Below are positions 1 to 10,612 of a stretch of DNA of 44,666 bases, piece after piece. The notes under the pieces are model-generated. The model made no database searches and had not been told where the DNA came from. It saw nothing but the letters and a program-made list of their open reading frames with translations. Origin of the DNA: an uncultured Pseudomonadota bacterium (GTDB lineage Bacteria > Pseudomonadota > Gammaproteobacteria > Burkholderiales > Usitatibacteraceae); NCBI GenBank assembly GCA_937898635.1, contig CALEJW010000187.1, positions 1 through 44,666 on the forward strand, given 5' to 3'. Each line of letters starts with the position of its first letter. Position 1 is the first letter of the stretch. Made by a program: the position numbers and the translations under genes.

Positions 1-28
1 GACCGCCGAAACTGTCCTCGACGCGGGG

Positions 29-1180
29 TCACAGGATGACCCCGTACGGCCAGTTTTCCCGCACGACCTGGGCGGGCAGGCGCTGCAGGACGTCCATGGC
101 GAAGGCGGTGTCCTCGTCGCTCAGCGCGTGCAGCGCGTGCGCGCGCAGGAGCGTCTGCAGCGCCTTGCCGAACATCGGCGGGTCGAGCATCTCGCCCTGG
201 AACTTGATCGCTCCCCCGAGCAGCGCGTCGGCTTCCACCGCCGCCCCGAGGATCTCGATCTTCGTCTTGATCTCCGAGGGAGAGGGCGTGAAGGCCACCT
301 TGCAGGGATGGATGTGCGAGGGGTGGATCACCTGCTTGCCCGAAAGCCCCAGGGACGCCTCCTCGCAGGCGTGCCGGTAGACCACGCGCGACTCCTCGTC
401 GCCGTGCAGGTCCAGCCAGCGGCGCACGTCGTCGGGCTCGACGAAGTCCTCGGGCATCGTCGACTCCCCGATGAGGGTCTCCACGCCCCCGATCACGCCC
501 TTGCCGGCGATGCGGGCCTCGAAGAGGATGTCGTGCAGGTAGAACTTGAGCTCTTCCGTCCAGTGGCGAGGGGTGATGTGGATGCCCATCGCCTTGGAGA
601 AGTCGTGGATCCCGAACACGACGTGCTTCACCGTCTTGTACTGCATGAGCTCGGGGGCGATCTTGAGCGACTTCGGGTGCTCGATGATGGGCTGGATCGT
701 GATGCGGTTGTTCAGGCCCACGAGGACCGCGGAGAGGTCGCGGATCTCCGGCGCGCCATAGGCCTCGCCCGCCTTCGCGAGCATCACCACGTCGAAGTGG
801 TCGGAGAGCTCGCGCACCAGCGCGAGGTCCTTCTCGTACTCCTCGGTCCGGAAGGGGTTGATGCGCACCGCGACCTGCACCTCGCGCTTGCTCGGCATCT
901 GCGGGAGCTCGCGGCGCAGGAGCTCGCGGCTCATCTCCTTCTGCCGGCAGCCGTCCTCGAGGTCGAAGAGCAGCGTGTGCGAGGGCGTGTGCCAGGCGTG
1001 CTTCTTGAAGCGCTGCGAGGCCTGCTCGAGGTCCTCGTAGATGCCGAGCGAGGGCGCGTACTTGACCGGCGGGTAGTAGATCTGGATGCCGGGCCAGTAG
1101 TCGCCGAGGATCTCGGGCGCTGCCGGCGACTTGGCGGCCGGGGACGGGGCGGGCGGGGCGGCGGGCGGCGGGGCGGTCAT
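29..1180 (-). CDS. HpcH/HpaI aldolase / CitE-like CoA-ester lyase family protein
   Basis: A 383-aa TIM-barrel protein of the HpcH/HpaI-citrate lyase beta family. These enzymes cleave or form C-C bonds in CoA esters or 2-oxo acids with a divalent metal. Seen in the sequence: the Arg-containing strand VAVRINPF, the strand VVMLAKAGE that corresponds to the family's PKxE segment, and the C-terminal GKQVIHPSHIHP typical of CitE proteins. The first ~22 residues are Pro/Ala-rich and look disordered. The ATG at 1180 follows GAGG with about 5 nt spacing. It is divergent from acs, so a role in acetyl-CoA or glyoxylate-linked carbon metabolism (malyl- or citramalyl-CoA-type lyase) is possible, but the substrate cannot be read from sequence. 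Family confidence is high, function low. Confidence 0.85.
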   Translation of the reverse strand: MTAPPPAAPPAPSPAAKSPAAPEILGDYWPGIQIYYPPVKYAPSLGIYEDLEQASQRFKKHAWHTPSHTLLFDLEDGCRQKEMSRELLRRELPQMPSKREVQVAVRINPFRTEEYEKDLALVRELSDHFDVVMLAKAGEAYGAPEIRDLSAVLVGLNNRITIQPIIEHPKSLKIAPELMQYKTVKHVVFGIHDFSKAMGIHITPRHWTEELKFYLHDILFEARIAGKGVIGGVETLIGESTMPEDFVEPDDVRRWLDLHGDEESRVVYRHACEEASLGLSGKQVIHPSHIHPCKVAFTPSPSEIKTKIEILGAAVEADALLGGAIKFQGEMLDPPMFGKALQTLLRAHALHALSDEDTAFAMDVLQRLPAQVVRENWPYGVIL

Positions 1181-1266
1181 GGGATCCTCGTGTTTTCAAC
1201 GGGTTGCGGCTTGCGCGGGAGACGGGCGACGGAACACGGGGGCCATGGCGACGCCGGCTTCGCTTC

Positions 1267-1295
1267 ACGCTAGCACCGATGCTGCAGTGCGTCAA
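1267..1295 (-). promoter_or_regulatory. Candidate promoter of the CitE-like gene
   Basis: Reading leftward, TTGACG (1295-1290) is followed after 17 bases by TAGCGT (1272-1267). The -35 is good and the -10 weak. The predicted start near 1260 leaves a leader of about 80 nt before the ATG at 1180. Confidence 0.35.
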
Positions 1296-1376
1296 CGCTC
1301 TTATATAAGACAGCAGACCCAAGCCCGGGATCTGGGGTTTTCCCGGGGGGCGAGGGGCGCGGCGCGCGCGGCGCTG

Positions 1377-1385
1377 TGCTATAAA
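1377..1385 (+). promoter_or_regulatory. Candidate extended -10 promoter of acs
   Basis: TGC-TATAAA with the TG of an extended -10 and no convincing -35, which would suit an activator-dependent promoter. It lies about 85 bases before the acs ATG. The rest of the 290-base divergent gap (1181-1470) holds a 10-base palindrome CTTATATAAG at 1300-1309 and no gene. Confidence 0.4.
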
Positions 1386-1470
1386 AACCGCGGCCCGCCC
1401 CGACGCGGGTCGCGCGACGACGAACGGCGAAAAGCCGCCCCGCACTCACCGCAAGAGGAGGAATACCGGC

Positions 1471-3441
<1,971 letters not shown>

Positions 3442-3536
3442 CGCGGCAGGCGGGACGCGGGCGGGGCAGGGCGGCGGCCCGGCCCCGTTTGACGCCCGTC
3501 ACACCGCGCGCACCGGGGCATGGAACACTTCCCGCC

Positions 3537-5435
3537 ATGAGCGATCGCCTGCCGCCGCCCCTCCTCGTCGCCGCCACGGCGGACGTGCTGCGCAAGCACG
3601 CCCCGTTCGACGCCATGCAGGAGGCCCATCTCGCCTTGCTCGCCGGGGGCCTCAAGCTGCGCTACTTCGCGAGGGATTCGGTGATCCTCTCGCCCGCCGA
3701 CGGGGTGATCGGGGCCCTCTTCATCATCCAGCGCGGCGCGGTGCAGGCCGACGAGCCCGCCCAGGTCTCCCTGCACACGATGGCCGCCACCCTGACCGAC
3801 GGCGAGTGCTTCCCCATCGGGGCGCTGATCGCGGCGCGCGCGACGACACTGCGCTACACGGCCCTGCGGGACACCTTCTGCTACGTGCTCGACCGCGAGC
3901 GCTTCCGGGAGGTGATGGACCGCAGCCCCGAGTTCCACGCCTTCTGCACGCGGCGCCTCGCCGCGCTGCTGGCGGCCTCCACGAGGGGCACGCGCGAGGC
4001 CTATTCGAGCCGCGCCGCCGACGAGCTCACGATGGCCTCTCCCTTGCGCAACGCCCTGCGGCACGAGCCGGTCACGCTGCCGGAGACCGCGAGCGTGCGC
4101 CAGGTGCTGGAACTCATGAAGTCGCGGCGCATCGGCTCGATCGTGCTCATGGCGGGCGCGGGGGCCCCGTCCGGCATCTTCACGCAGACGGACGTGCTCA
4201 ACCGCGTCGCACTCGCCGGCCAGCCGCTCGACCGCCCGGTCTCCGAGGTCATGACGCGCGATCCGGCCACGCTCTCGGCCGGGAGCGCTCTCTCGGAGGC
4301 GGCGCAGCTCATGGCGAGGCGCGGCTTCCGGCACGTGCTGGTCGTCGAGGGCGAGCGCCTGCTGGGGGTGATCTCCGAGCGCGACCTCTTCGGGCTGCAG
4401 CGGCTGTCGATGCAGGGGCTGAGGAAGGACATCGGCCGCGCCGAGAGCGTCGACGCGCTCGCCTTCGCCGCCCGCGAGGTCCGGGAGCTGGGCACGGCCA
4501 TGCTCGCCCAGGGGGTCGCCGCCGAGCAGCTCACGCAGTTCGTCTCCGCCCTGAACGACGCGGTGACGGAGCGGGCGATCGAGCTCGCGATGCGCGAGCA
4601 CGACGTCGCCGGCACGGGATTCTGCTGGATGGGGCTGGGCAGCGAGGGACGCAACGAGCAGACGCTCGCGACGGACCAGGACAACGCGATCATCTTCCCC
4701 GACACCGGCGGCGGGGACCGGGAGGCGACCCGCTCGCGCCTGCTCGCCTTCGCCGACCAGGTGAACCGCACGCTCGACGCCTGCGGGTTCCCGCTCTGCA
4801 AGGGCGACATCATGGCGCGCAACCCCGACTGGTGCCTGAGCCTCGCGGAGTGGTTCCACCGCTTCGACGACTGGATCCGCAACTCCGACCCTGAAGCGCT
4901 CCTCAACGCCTCGATCTTCTTCGATTTCCGCGCCCTCCACGGCGACGGGAGCCTCGTCGACCGCCTGCGCGAGTTCCTCCTCGAGAACGTGAAGGACCGC
5001 CCGGTGTTCCTGCGCCAGATGGCGGCCAACGCCCTGCAGACGCGCCCGCCCCTGGGCCTCTTCGGCGACATCGTCGGCGGCGAGGGGGGCACGATCGACC
5101 TGAAGCGGCAGGCCTCGCGCGTGTTCGTGGACTGCGCGCGCATCCTCGCGCTCGCCGCGGGAGTGGGCGCCGTCTCGACCTCGGAGCGCCTGCGCGCCAC
5201 GGGCCCCAGGATCCGCGTGAGCGAGGACGAGATCGCGACCGCCGTCGACGCCTTCCAGTTCATCCAGATGCTGCGCCTGCGCGCGCAGGACAGCCTCGAG
5301 CGCGGCTCCGGCGCGGCCGAGCCCAACCGGATCGACCCCGATTCGCTCAACAGCCTCGACCGGCGCATCCTGCGCGAGTCGCTGCGGCAGGCGCGCAAGC
5401 TGCAGAACCGGGTGGCGCTCGACTACCAGCTCTGA
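3537..5435 (+). CDS. cNMP-binding / CBS / DUF294 nucleotidyltransferase-like signalling protein
   Basis: A 632-aa cytoplasmic multidomain protein. Domains in order: cyclic-nucleotide-binding-like fold (about residues 20-145), two CBS motifs (about 176-230 and 240-292), a DUF294 GlnD-like nucleotidyltransferase (about 350-470) and the DUF294 C-terminal helical domain (about 480-625). The nucleotidyltransferase motif is intact: GLGSEGRNEQ followed by the acidic pair D380-x-D382, so catalysis is plausible. The family has no well-defined target; by analogy with GlnD it may nucleotidylate a protein in response to adenylate or cNMP level. I chose the ATG at 3537 because the cNMP domain begins there; the open frame extends far upstream only because of GC bias. 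It is 10 bases ahead of the exonuclease gene and likely co-transcribed. The same pair is, as I recall, often linked to acetate transport genes. Confidence 0.9.
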   Translation: MSDRLPPPLLVAATADVLRKHAPFDAMQEAHLALLAGGLKLRYFARDSVILSPADGVIGALFIIQRGAVQADEPAQVSLHTMAATLTDGECFPIGALIAARATTLRYTALRDTFCYVLDRERFREVMDRSPEFHAFCTRRLAALLAASTRGTREAYSSRAADELTMASPLRNALRHEPVTLPETASVRQVLELMKSRRIGSIVLMAGAGAPSGIFTQTDVLNRVALAGQPLDRPVSEVMTRDPATLSAGSALSEAAQLMARRGFRHVLVVEGERLLGVISERDLFGLQRLSMQGLRKDIGRAESVDALAFAAREVRELGTAMLAQGVAAEQLTQFVSALNDAVTERAIELAMREHDVAGTGFCWMGLGSEGRNEQTLATDQDNAIIFPDTGGGDREATRSRLLAFADQVNRTLDACGFPLCKGDIMARNPDWCLSLAEWFHRFDDWIRNSDPEALLNASIFFDFRALHGDGSLVDRLREFLLENVKDRPVFLRQMAANALQTRPPLGLFGDIVGGEGGTIDLKRQASRVFVDCARILALAAGVGAVSTSERLRATGPRIRVSEDEIATAVDAFQFIQMLRLRAQDSLERGSGAAEPNRIDPDSLNSLDRRILRESLRQARKLQNRVALDYQL

Positions 5436-5445
5436 GCCCGCGCCG

Positions 5446-6144
5446 GTGTTCGCCTCGCTCTGGCCCTTCCGACGCCCGCGATCCGCGCTCACCGCGGCGG
5501 GCCGCGAACGGGTCGAGCGCTGGAAGCGGCTGGCGGAATTCCAGCGCGGCCGGCGGCCCGAAACGGGAAGGTGGGTCGTCGTGGACGTGGAATCGAGCGG
5601 CCTCGACGCGATCAACGACTCCCTCATCGCCGTGGGCGCCCTGGCCGTCGTCGACGGCGAGATCGATCTCTCGGACAGCTTCGAGGCGGTCCTTCGCCAG
5701 GACGCCCCGAGCGAGGACCACAACATCGAGATCCACGGCATCGGCGGGACGGAGCAGACCGAAGGCGAGGACCCGGGCGAGGCGCTCGCCGAGTTCCTCG
5801 CGTTCGTCGGCAAGGATCCGCTCGTCGCCTACCACGCCCCCTTCGACGCGACCATGCTGCGGCGTGCGATCGACCGCCATCTCGGCCTCTCCTTCCGCCG
5901 TCCCTGGCTCGACCTCGCGGACATCGCGCCCCTCGTGTGGCCCCGGTACGCGAGCCGGCTCTCCGGGCTGGACGACTGGCTCGAGACCTTCTCGATTCCG
6001 GTGGCGTTCCGCCACCGGGCCATCGCCGATTGCCTCGCGACGGCGCAGCTGCTGCTGATGGTCCTTCCCGAGTCGGACGGCATCGGGGCCGCGACGACCG
6101 GCAAGCTCATTTCCCTTTCCGGCGCCGACCGGTGGCTCTCCTGA
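5446..6144 (+). CDS. 3'-5' exonuclease, DnaQ/DEDDh type
   Basis: A 232-aa exonuclease of the RNase T/DnaQ fold. The DEDDh residues are all visible: D47 and E49 in VVVDVESSGL, D134 in YHAPFD, and H190 with D195 in HRAIADC. The EIHGI segment around residue 96 is also typical of DnaQ proteins. There is an N-terminal extension of about 40 basic residues. It starts with GTG, 10 bases after the DUF294 gene, with a poor ribosome site, suggesting translational coupling. It is not the replicative epsilon subunit by context. Whether it acts on DNA, RNA or small nucleotides is unknown; the constant pairing with a nucleotidyltransferase-like protein suggests a joint role. Confidence 0.88.
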   Translation: MFASLWPFRRPRSALTAAGRERVERWKRLAEFQRGRRPETGRWVVVDVESSGLDAINDSLIAVGALAVVDGEIDLSDSFEAVLRQDAPSEDHNIEIHGIGGTEQTEGEDPGEALAEFLAFVGKDPLVAYHAPFDATMLRRAIDRHLGLSFRRPWLDLADIAPLVWPRYASRLSGLDDWLETFSIPVAFRHRAIADCLATAQLLLMVLPESDGIGAATTGKLISLSGADRWLS

Positions 6145-6165
6145 CGGGCCGCCCTTCCGGCTCGA

Positions 6166-6197
6166 TTGACAAGGGGGGTTCGCGGGCCCTCTACTAG
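6166..6197 (+). promoter_or_regulatory. Possible promoter ahead of the sensor-kinase genes
   Basis: A perfect -35 TTGACA at 6166-6171 in the 110-base gap. The nearest -10 candidates (CTCTAC at 17 bases, TACTAG at 20) are poor, so this is tentative. Confidence 0.25.
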
Positions 6198-6254
6198 CGC
6201 CGGGCGCGCGGCCCGAAGGACGCCGGCGGCGCCCGCCGCCGCCCCGAGGAAAAA

Positions 6255-6452
6255 ATGAGAAAGCCGAGCCTGCGCGCCAACCGCATCGTGTCCCTCTTCC
6301 TGCTCGGGTGCCTCCTCTTCAACTACCCGGTGCTCGCGCTCTTCAACGTGGGCGCCACCGCCGGCGGCGTGCCCGTGCTCTACGTCTACCTCTTCGTCGC
6401 CTGGGGGATCATGATCGCGGCGGCGGCGATCGTGATCGAGGGCGGCGGCTAG
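6255..6452 (+). CDS. Small two-helix membrane protein upstream of the SLC5 sensor kinase
   Basis: A 65-aa protein with a short basic N-terminus and two hydrophobic stretches (about residues 11-31 and 40-61) separated by a Gly-rich turn, so most likely two membrane helices. ATG at 6255 follows GAGGA. I do not recognise a named domain. It resembles in size and position the small subunits encoded just before SLC5 transporters (YjcH/DUF485 before ActP, YhdT before PanF, DUF4212 here at 10613). The next gene, 12 bases on, is an SLC5-domain sensor kinase, so it may be an accessory subunit of that sensor. This is inference. Confidence 0.7.
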   Translation: MRKPSLRANRIVSLFLLGCLLFNYPVLALFNVGATAGGVPVLYVYLFVAWGIMIAAAAIVIEGGG

Positions 6453-6464
6453 CGGGGGAAGGCC

Positions 6465-9230
6465 GTGCTGCAGGGCTGGTTCATCGTCTGCGTCTCCTTC
6501 GCCTACATCGGGCTGCTCTTCGCGGTCGCGTGGTTCGCGGACCGGCGCGCGGCCGAGGGCCGCTCGATCATCTCGAACGCCTGGGTCTACAGCCTCTCGC
6601 TCGCCGTCTACGCGACGGCCTGGACCTTCTACGGCAGCGTCGGGCGCGCCGCGACCGACGGGGTGGGCTTCCTGCCGATCTACCTCGGGCCCACGCTCAC
6701 CATGCTGCTGGGGTGGTTCGTGCTGCGCAAGATGGTGCGCATCGTGCGCCTGAACCGCACGACGTCGCTCGCCGACTTCGTCGCGTCGCGCTACGGCAAG
6801 AGCGCGCTCATCGGGGGTCTCGTCACGATCATCGCGGTGATCGGCATCCTGCCCTACATCTCGCTGCAGCTGAAGGCGGTCTCGACGAGCTTCCAGATCC
6901 TCCTGGGCTACCCCGAGATCGCGATGCCCCCCAGGGCGGGGTCGATGGTGGTGATGCAGGACACCGCCTTCTACGTCGCGCTCTTCATGGCGCTCTTCGC
7001 CATCGCGTTCGGGACGCGCCAGCTCGACGCCGCGGAGCGCCACGAGGGCATGGTGGCGGCGATCGCCTTCGAGTCGATCGTGAAGCTGGTGGCCTTCCTC
7101 GCGGTGGGCGTCTTCGTCGCCTTCTTCATGTACGACGGGCTGGGCGACCTCTTCGCGCGCGCGGCCCTCCGGGCGGACCTGGAGGGCCTCATGGCGCCGC
7201 TCGGCGGCGCCGCCGGCAGCTACGCGAGCTGGGTGTGGCTCACGGTGCTCTCGATGCTCGCGATCGTCTTCCTGCCGCGGCAGTTCCAGGTGGCGGTGAT
7301 CGAGAACACCGACGAGCGCCACCTCAAGCGCGCCGCGTGGGTCTTCCCGCTCTACATGCTCGCGATCAACATCTTCGTGCTGCCGATCGCCTTCGGCGGG
7401 GTGCTGCACTTCCCCCCGGGGACGGTGGACGCGGACACCTTCGTGCTCACGCTGCCGATGGCGCAGAAGGCCGAGGGCCTCGCGCTCCTCGTCTTCATCG
7501 GCGGGCTCTCCGCGGCCACGGGCATGGTGATCGTGGAGACCATCGCGCTCTCCACGATGATCTGCAACGATCTCGTGATGCCGGTGCTGCTGCGCATCCG
7601 CGCCATCCGGCTCACCGAGCAGCGCGACCTGTCGAGCCTGCTCCTGGACATCCGCCGCGCGGCGATCGTCGCCCTGCTCATGGGCGGCTACTTCTACTAC
7701 CTCCTCGCGGGCGAGGCCTACGCCCTGGTCTCCATCGGCCTCATCTCCTTCGCGGCGGTCGCCCAGTTCGCCCCGGCCGTGATCGGGGGGCTCTACTGGC
7801 GGGGCGGCACCCGGATCGGCGCGCTCGCCGGGCTCCTCGCGGGATTCTCGGTGTGGACCTACACGCTGCTCCTGCCGGCCTTCGCCAAGTCCGGCTGGGT
7901 CGGCATCGAGTTCATCGAGCACGGACCCTGGGGCATCGAGATCCTCCGGCCCACGCAGCTCTTCGGGCTCGCGGGGCTGGACCAGATCACCCATGCGATG
8001 ATCTGGAGCATGATCGCCAACGTGGGCGCCTACATGATCGGCTCGGTGATCCGGCGCCAGAGCGCGGCCGAGCACGTGCAGGCGACGCTCTTCGTCGACG
8101 TCTACCAGCAGACCGGCGAGCCGGGCTCGCCGTGGCGCGCCGCGACCTCCGCCTCCGCGCTGCAGACGCTCGTGGGCCGCTTCCTCGGCCCGCCGAGGGC
8201 CGCGGAGCTCTTCACGGCCTACGCCCGGCTGCGCGGGGTGAAGAGCGTCGACGAGCTCGAGGGCGACCGCGACCTCGTGCGCTTCGCGGAGCTGCAGCTC
8301 GCGGGGACCATCGGCGCGGCCTGCGCGAGGACCATGGTCGCCACCGTCGCCCAGGAGGAGCCGCTCGGCCTCGAGGAGGTCATGACGATCATCGACGAGG
8401 CTTCCCAGGTCATCGCCTACAGCCACCGCCTCGAGGAGAAGCAGCAGGAGCTCGAGACCGCCACCCAGGAGCTCAAGGCCGCGAACGACCGCCTGAAGGA
8501 GCTCGACCGGCTGAAGGACGACTTCATCTCGACGGTGACGCACGAGCTGCGCACGCCCCTCACCTCGATCCGCGCCTTCTCCGAGATCCTGCACGACAAT
8601 CCCGAGCTCGAGCCGGCGGAGCGCCAGCGCTTCCTCGCGCTCGTGATCAAGGAGTCGGAGCGCCTGACGCGGCTCATCAACCAGGTGCTCGACCTGGCGA
8701 AGATCGAGTCGGGCCTCGCGGAGTGGCGCTCGGCGGAGCTCGACATGCGCGAGATCGTCCTGGAGGCGCTCAACGCGACCAGCGCGATCTTCAAGTCGCG
8801 CGGCGTGCGCGTGGACACGGTCATCGAGCCCGACGCGCCCCTCGTCCTGGCCGACCGCGACCGCCTCATGCAGGTCCTCCTGAACCTGCTGTCGAACGCG
8901 GCGAAGTTCTGCACCCCGGGATCGGGCCGCGTCGAGGTGCGCCTCTCGGGCGGGCCGGACCGCGTGCGGGTCGAGGTCGAGGACAACGGCGTGGGGATCA
9001 GCCCCGAGGACCAGGCGCTCATCTTCGAGAAGTTCCGCCAGGTCGGCGACACCCTGACGGAAAAGCCCGCCGGCACGGGCCTGGGGCTCGCCATCTGCCG
9101 GCGCATCGTCGGTCACTTCGGCGGGCAGCTGCGCGTCGAGAGCCAGCCCGGCCGCGGGTCCGTGTTCTCCTTCGACATTCCCGCGATTCCCGGCGGCCGG
9201 CCCGCGAGCCGCCTGGTCGCGAACGCCTGA
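6465..9230 (+). CDS. SLC5 symporter-domain sensor histidine kinase (CrbS/MxtR-like)
   Basis: A 921-aa inner-membrane protein. Residues ~1-530 form a Na+/solute symporter (SLC5) module with about 13 helices; ~540-640 match the STAC linker found between SLC5 domains and kinases; ~646-682 is a coiled coil rich in Glu/Lys/Leu; then HisKA with phospho-acceptor H693 in VTHELRTPL, followed by HATPase with N-box LLNLLSNAAKF, G1 VEDNGVGIS and G2 GTGLGLAICRR. There is no PAS domain (present in CbrA) and no C-terminal receiver. CrbS and MxtR homologues control acetate use through a LuxR-type regulator, which is encoded two genes downstream. It starts with GTG after GGGGGAAGG. Substrate (acetate or another carboxylate) is inferred from context. 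Confidence 0.92.
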   Translation: MLQGWFIVCVSFAYIGLLFAVAWFADRRAAEGRSIISNAWVYSLSLAVYATAWTFYGSVGRAATDGVGFLPIYLGPTLTMLLGWFVLRKMVRIVRLNRTTSLADFVASRYGKSALIGGLVTIIAVIGILPYISLQLKAVSTSFQILLGYPEIAMPPRAGSMVVMQDTAFYVALFMALFAIAFGTRQLDAAERHEGMVAAIAFESIVKLVAFLAVGVFVAFFMYDGLGDLFARAALRADLEGLMAPLGGAAGSYASWVWLTVLSMLAIVFLPRQFQVAVIENTDERHLKRAAWVFPLYMLAINIFVLPIAFGGVLHFPPGTVDADTFVLTLPMAQKAEGLALLVFIGGLSAATGMVIVETIALSTMICNDLVMPVLLRIRAIRLTEQRDLSSLLLDIRRAAIVALLMGGYFYYLLAGEAYALVSIGLISFAAVAQFAPAVIGGLYWRGGTRIGALAGLLAGFSVWTYTLLLPAFAKSGWVGIEFIEHGPWGIEILRPTQLFGLAGLDQITHAMIWSMIANVGAYMIGSVIRRQSAAEHVQATLFVDVYQQTGEPGSPWRAATSASALQTLVGRFLGPPRAAELFTAYARLRGVKSVDELEGDRDLVRFAELQLAGTIGAACARTMVATVAQEEPLGLEEVMTIIDEASQVIAYSHRLEEKQQELETATQELKAANDRLKELDRLKDDFISTVTHELRTPLTSIRAFSEILHDNPELEPAERQRFLALVIKESERLTRLINQVLDLAKIESGLAEWRSAELDMREIVLEALNATSAIFKSRGVRVDTVIEPDAPLVLADRDRLMQVLLNLLSNAAKFCTPGSGRVEVRLSGGPDRVRVEVEDNGVGISPEDQALIFEKFRQVGDTLTEKPAGTGLGLAICRRIVGHFGGQLRVESQPGRGSVFSFDIPAIPGGRPASRLVANA

Positions 9231-9238
9231 GCGCCGCG

Positions 9239-9652
9239 ATGGCCAAGCGCGTGCTGATCGCCGAGGACGAGCCGAGCATCGTGACCTCGCTCGAGTTCCT
9301 GATGCGCAAGGCCGGATTCGACACCCGCGCGGCTTCCGACGGCGAGGAGGCGCTCTCGCTCGTCGGGACCTTCCGGCCGCACCTGGTCCTGCTGGACATC
9401 ATGTTGCCGCGGCGAAGCGGCCTGGAGCTGTGCCGTCTCATCCGCGCCGACGCCTCGCTCGCGGGCACGCGGGTGCTCATGCTCACCGCGAAGGGCGGGC
9501 ATCGCGAGGTCGAGCGCGGCCTGGACGCGGGCGCCGACGACTACATCACCAAGCCCTTCTCGACCCAGGACCTCGTCGAGCGCGCGAAGGGCCTGCTCGG
9601 GGAGCCGGCCGGCGAGGACCGCGCCGGCGGCCCGGCAGGGGAAAGCCGATGA
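9239..9652 (+). CDS. Stand-alone response regulator receiver
   Basis: A 137-aa CheY-like receiver without an output domain. Visible active site: D10 and E11, phospho-acceptor D53 in LLDIMLPRRSG, T83 and K105 in ITKPFST. The ATG at 9239 is 8 bases after the kinase stop, and its own stop overlaps the start of the next regulator by 4 bases (ATGA), so all three are one transcript. The C-terminal ~15 residues are Gly/Ala/Asp-rich and probably disordered. It most likely takes phosphate from the adjacent kinase, replacing the fused receiver of hybrid homologues or acting as a phosphate sink. Confidence 0.92.
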   Translation: MAKRVLIAEDEPSIVTSLEFLMRKAGFDTRAASDGEEALSLVGTFRPHLVLLDIMLPRRSGLELCRLIRADASLAGTRVLMLTAKGGHREVERGLDAGADDYITKPFSTQDLVERAKGLLGEPAGEDRAGGPAGESR

Positions 9653-10332
9653 GCTCGCCCGAATCGGCGGCGGGCGTCCCGGGACCGGAGCCCACGGTCT
9701 ACGTGATCGACGACGACGAGTCGATCCGCGAACTCCTCGGCTGGCTCATGAAGCGAAACGCCATTCGCGTGGAGGCGTTTCCCAACGCGAAGAGCTTCCT
9801 GAAGGACTACCGGCCGGGCGCGCCCGGCTGCCTCGTCCTCGACCTCTACATGCCCGGCATGAGCGGGCTGGACCTGCAGCGCTACCTCAAGGAGGCCGGC
9901 ATCGAGATGCCGGTCATCTTCCTTTCCGGCCGGGCCGACGTGCCCAAGGCCGTGCTGGCCGTGAAGAGCGGCGCCATCGACTTCATCGAGAAGCCCTTCG
10001 ACTACCGCCGGATCGTCGAGCTGGTGCGCGACTGCCTGCGCCGTGACGGGGAGGCGCGCGCCGGCCGGGAGCAGGCGAAGCGCAGGGCCGAACGCCTCGC
10101 CACCCTGACCCAGCGCGAGCGCGAGGTGCTCGATCGCGTGATCGCGGGAAAGGTGAACCGGGTGATCGCGGAGGAGATGCAGATCTCGATCAAGACCGTC
10201 GAGGCGCACCGCGCCCGGATCATGGAAAAGCTCGCGGTGGACTCGGTCGCGGAGCTGGTCCAGGCCACGCTGGGCGCGAAGGCCGCCGATCGCGGTGCCG
10301 GGGGTTCCCGGGGCCCGGGCACGCCGGGTTAG
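9649..10332 (+). CDS. LuxR/FixJ-type response regulator (CrbR/ErdR-like)
   Basis: A 227-aa transcription regulator. The receiver (about residues 15-130) has D21-D23, phospho-acceptor D65 in LVLDLYMPGMSG and K115 in FIEKPFD. The LuxR/GerE helix-turn-helix spans ~150-208 with LTQREREVLDRV and the recognition helix region SIKTVEAHRARIMEKL. FixJ-like order and length are normal. The tail (about 210-227) is Gly-rich. It overlaps the preceding receiver gene by 4 bases. By analogy to CrbR/ErdR, it probably activates acs and the symporter genes on either side; no binding site could be identified. Confidence 0.92.
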   Translation: MSSPESAAGVPGPEPTVYVIDDDESIRELLGWLMKRNAIRVEAFPNAKSFLKDYRPGAPGCLVLDLYMPGMSGLDLQRYLKEAGIEMPVIFLSGRADVPKAVLAVKSGAIDFIEKPFDYRRIVELVRDCLRRDGEARAGREQAKRRAERLATLTQREREVLDRVIAGKVNRVIAEEMQISIKTVEAHRARIMEKLAVDSVAELVQATLGAKAADRGAGGSRGPGTPG

Positions 10333-10612
10333 GGTTAACCCCAATTGCCCCCGGATCGAGGGGGGCATTAGCATCCGGCCGGTAAGGAGGAGGGCCACCC
10401 AAGAAGAACAATCGGCGGCGCCCGGCCAATCCCCGCGAAGAGGGATGGCCCGGCGCGATCGCCGGCACGGGCCGCGGTGGCTTCGTCAGTTCCCCCTTCC
10501 AGGCAGCGACCGCGACCCGCGCCGCAACGGCACCCTTCGGGGCGCCCCGGCATCTCGACCGGCCCGGACGGAGCACCCGTTCCGAGGACAACGATCATTG
10601 AGGAGGAAGACG
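10333..10612. other. 280-base gap with palindrome and small hairpin
   Basis: Contains the 10-base palindrome GGGTTAACCC at 10332-10341 directly at the end of the LuxR-type gene. A 7-bp hairpin TGCCCCC/GGGGGCA follows (10346-10352 with 10361-10367), without a clear T-run. A purine-rich AAGGAGGAGGG near 10384 is not followed by a start codon. No gene is supported; this is probably the regulatory region of the DUF4212-symporter pair. Confidence 0.4.

Noticed and set aside
1300..1309. Palindrome CTTATATAAG as a regulator site for acs
   Set aside because: Striking in this GC-rich gap but single copy and without known match; kept only as a note.
5829..9116. Antisense open frame of ~1,095 codons opposite the sensor kinase
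   Set aside because: Composition is Arg/His/Glu/Gly-rich with no domain and it lies opposite a clear gene; it results from GC-rich codon use.
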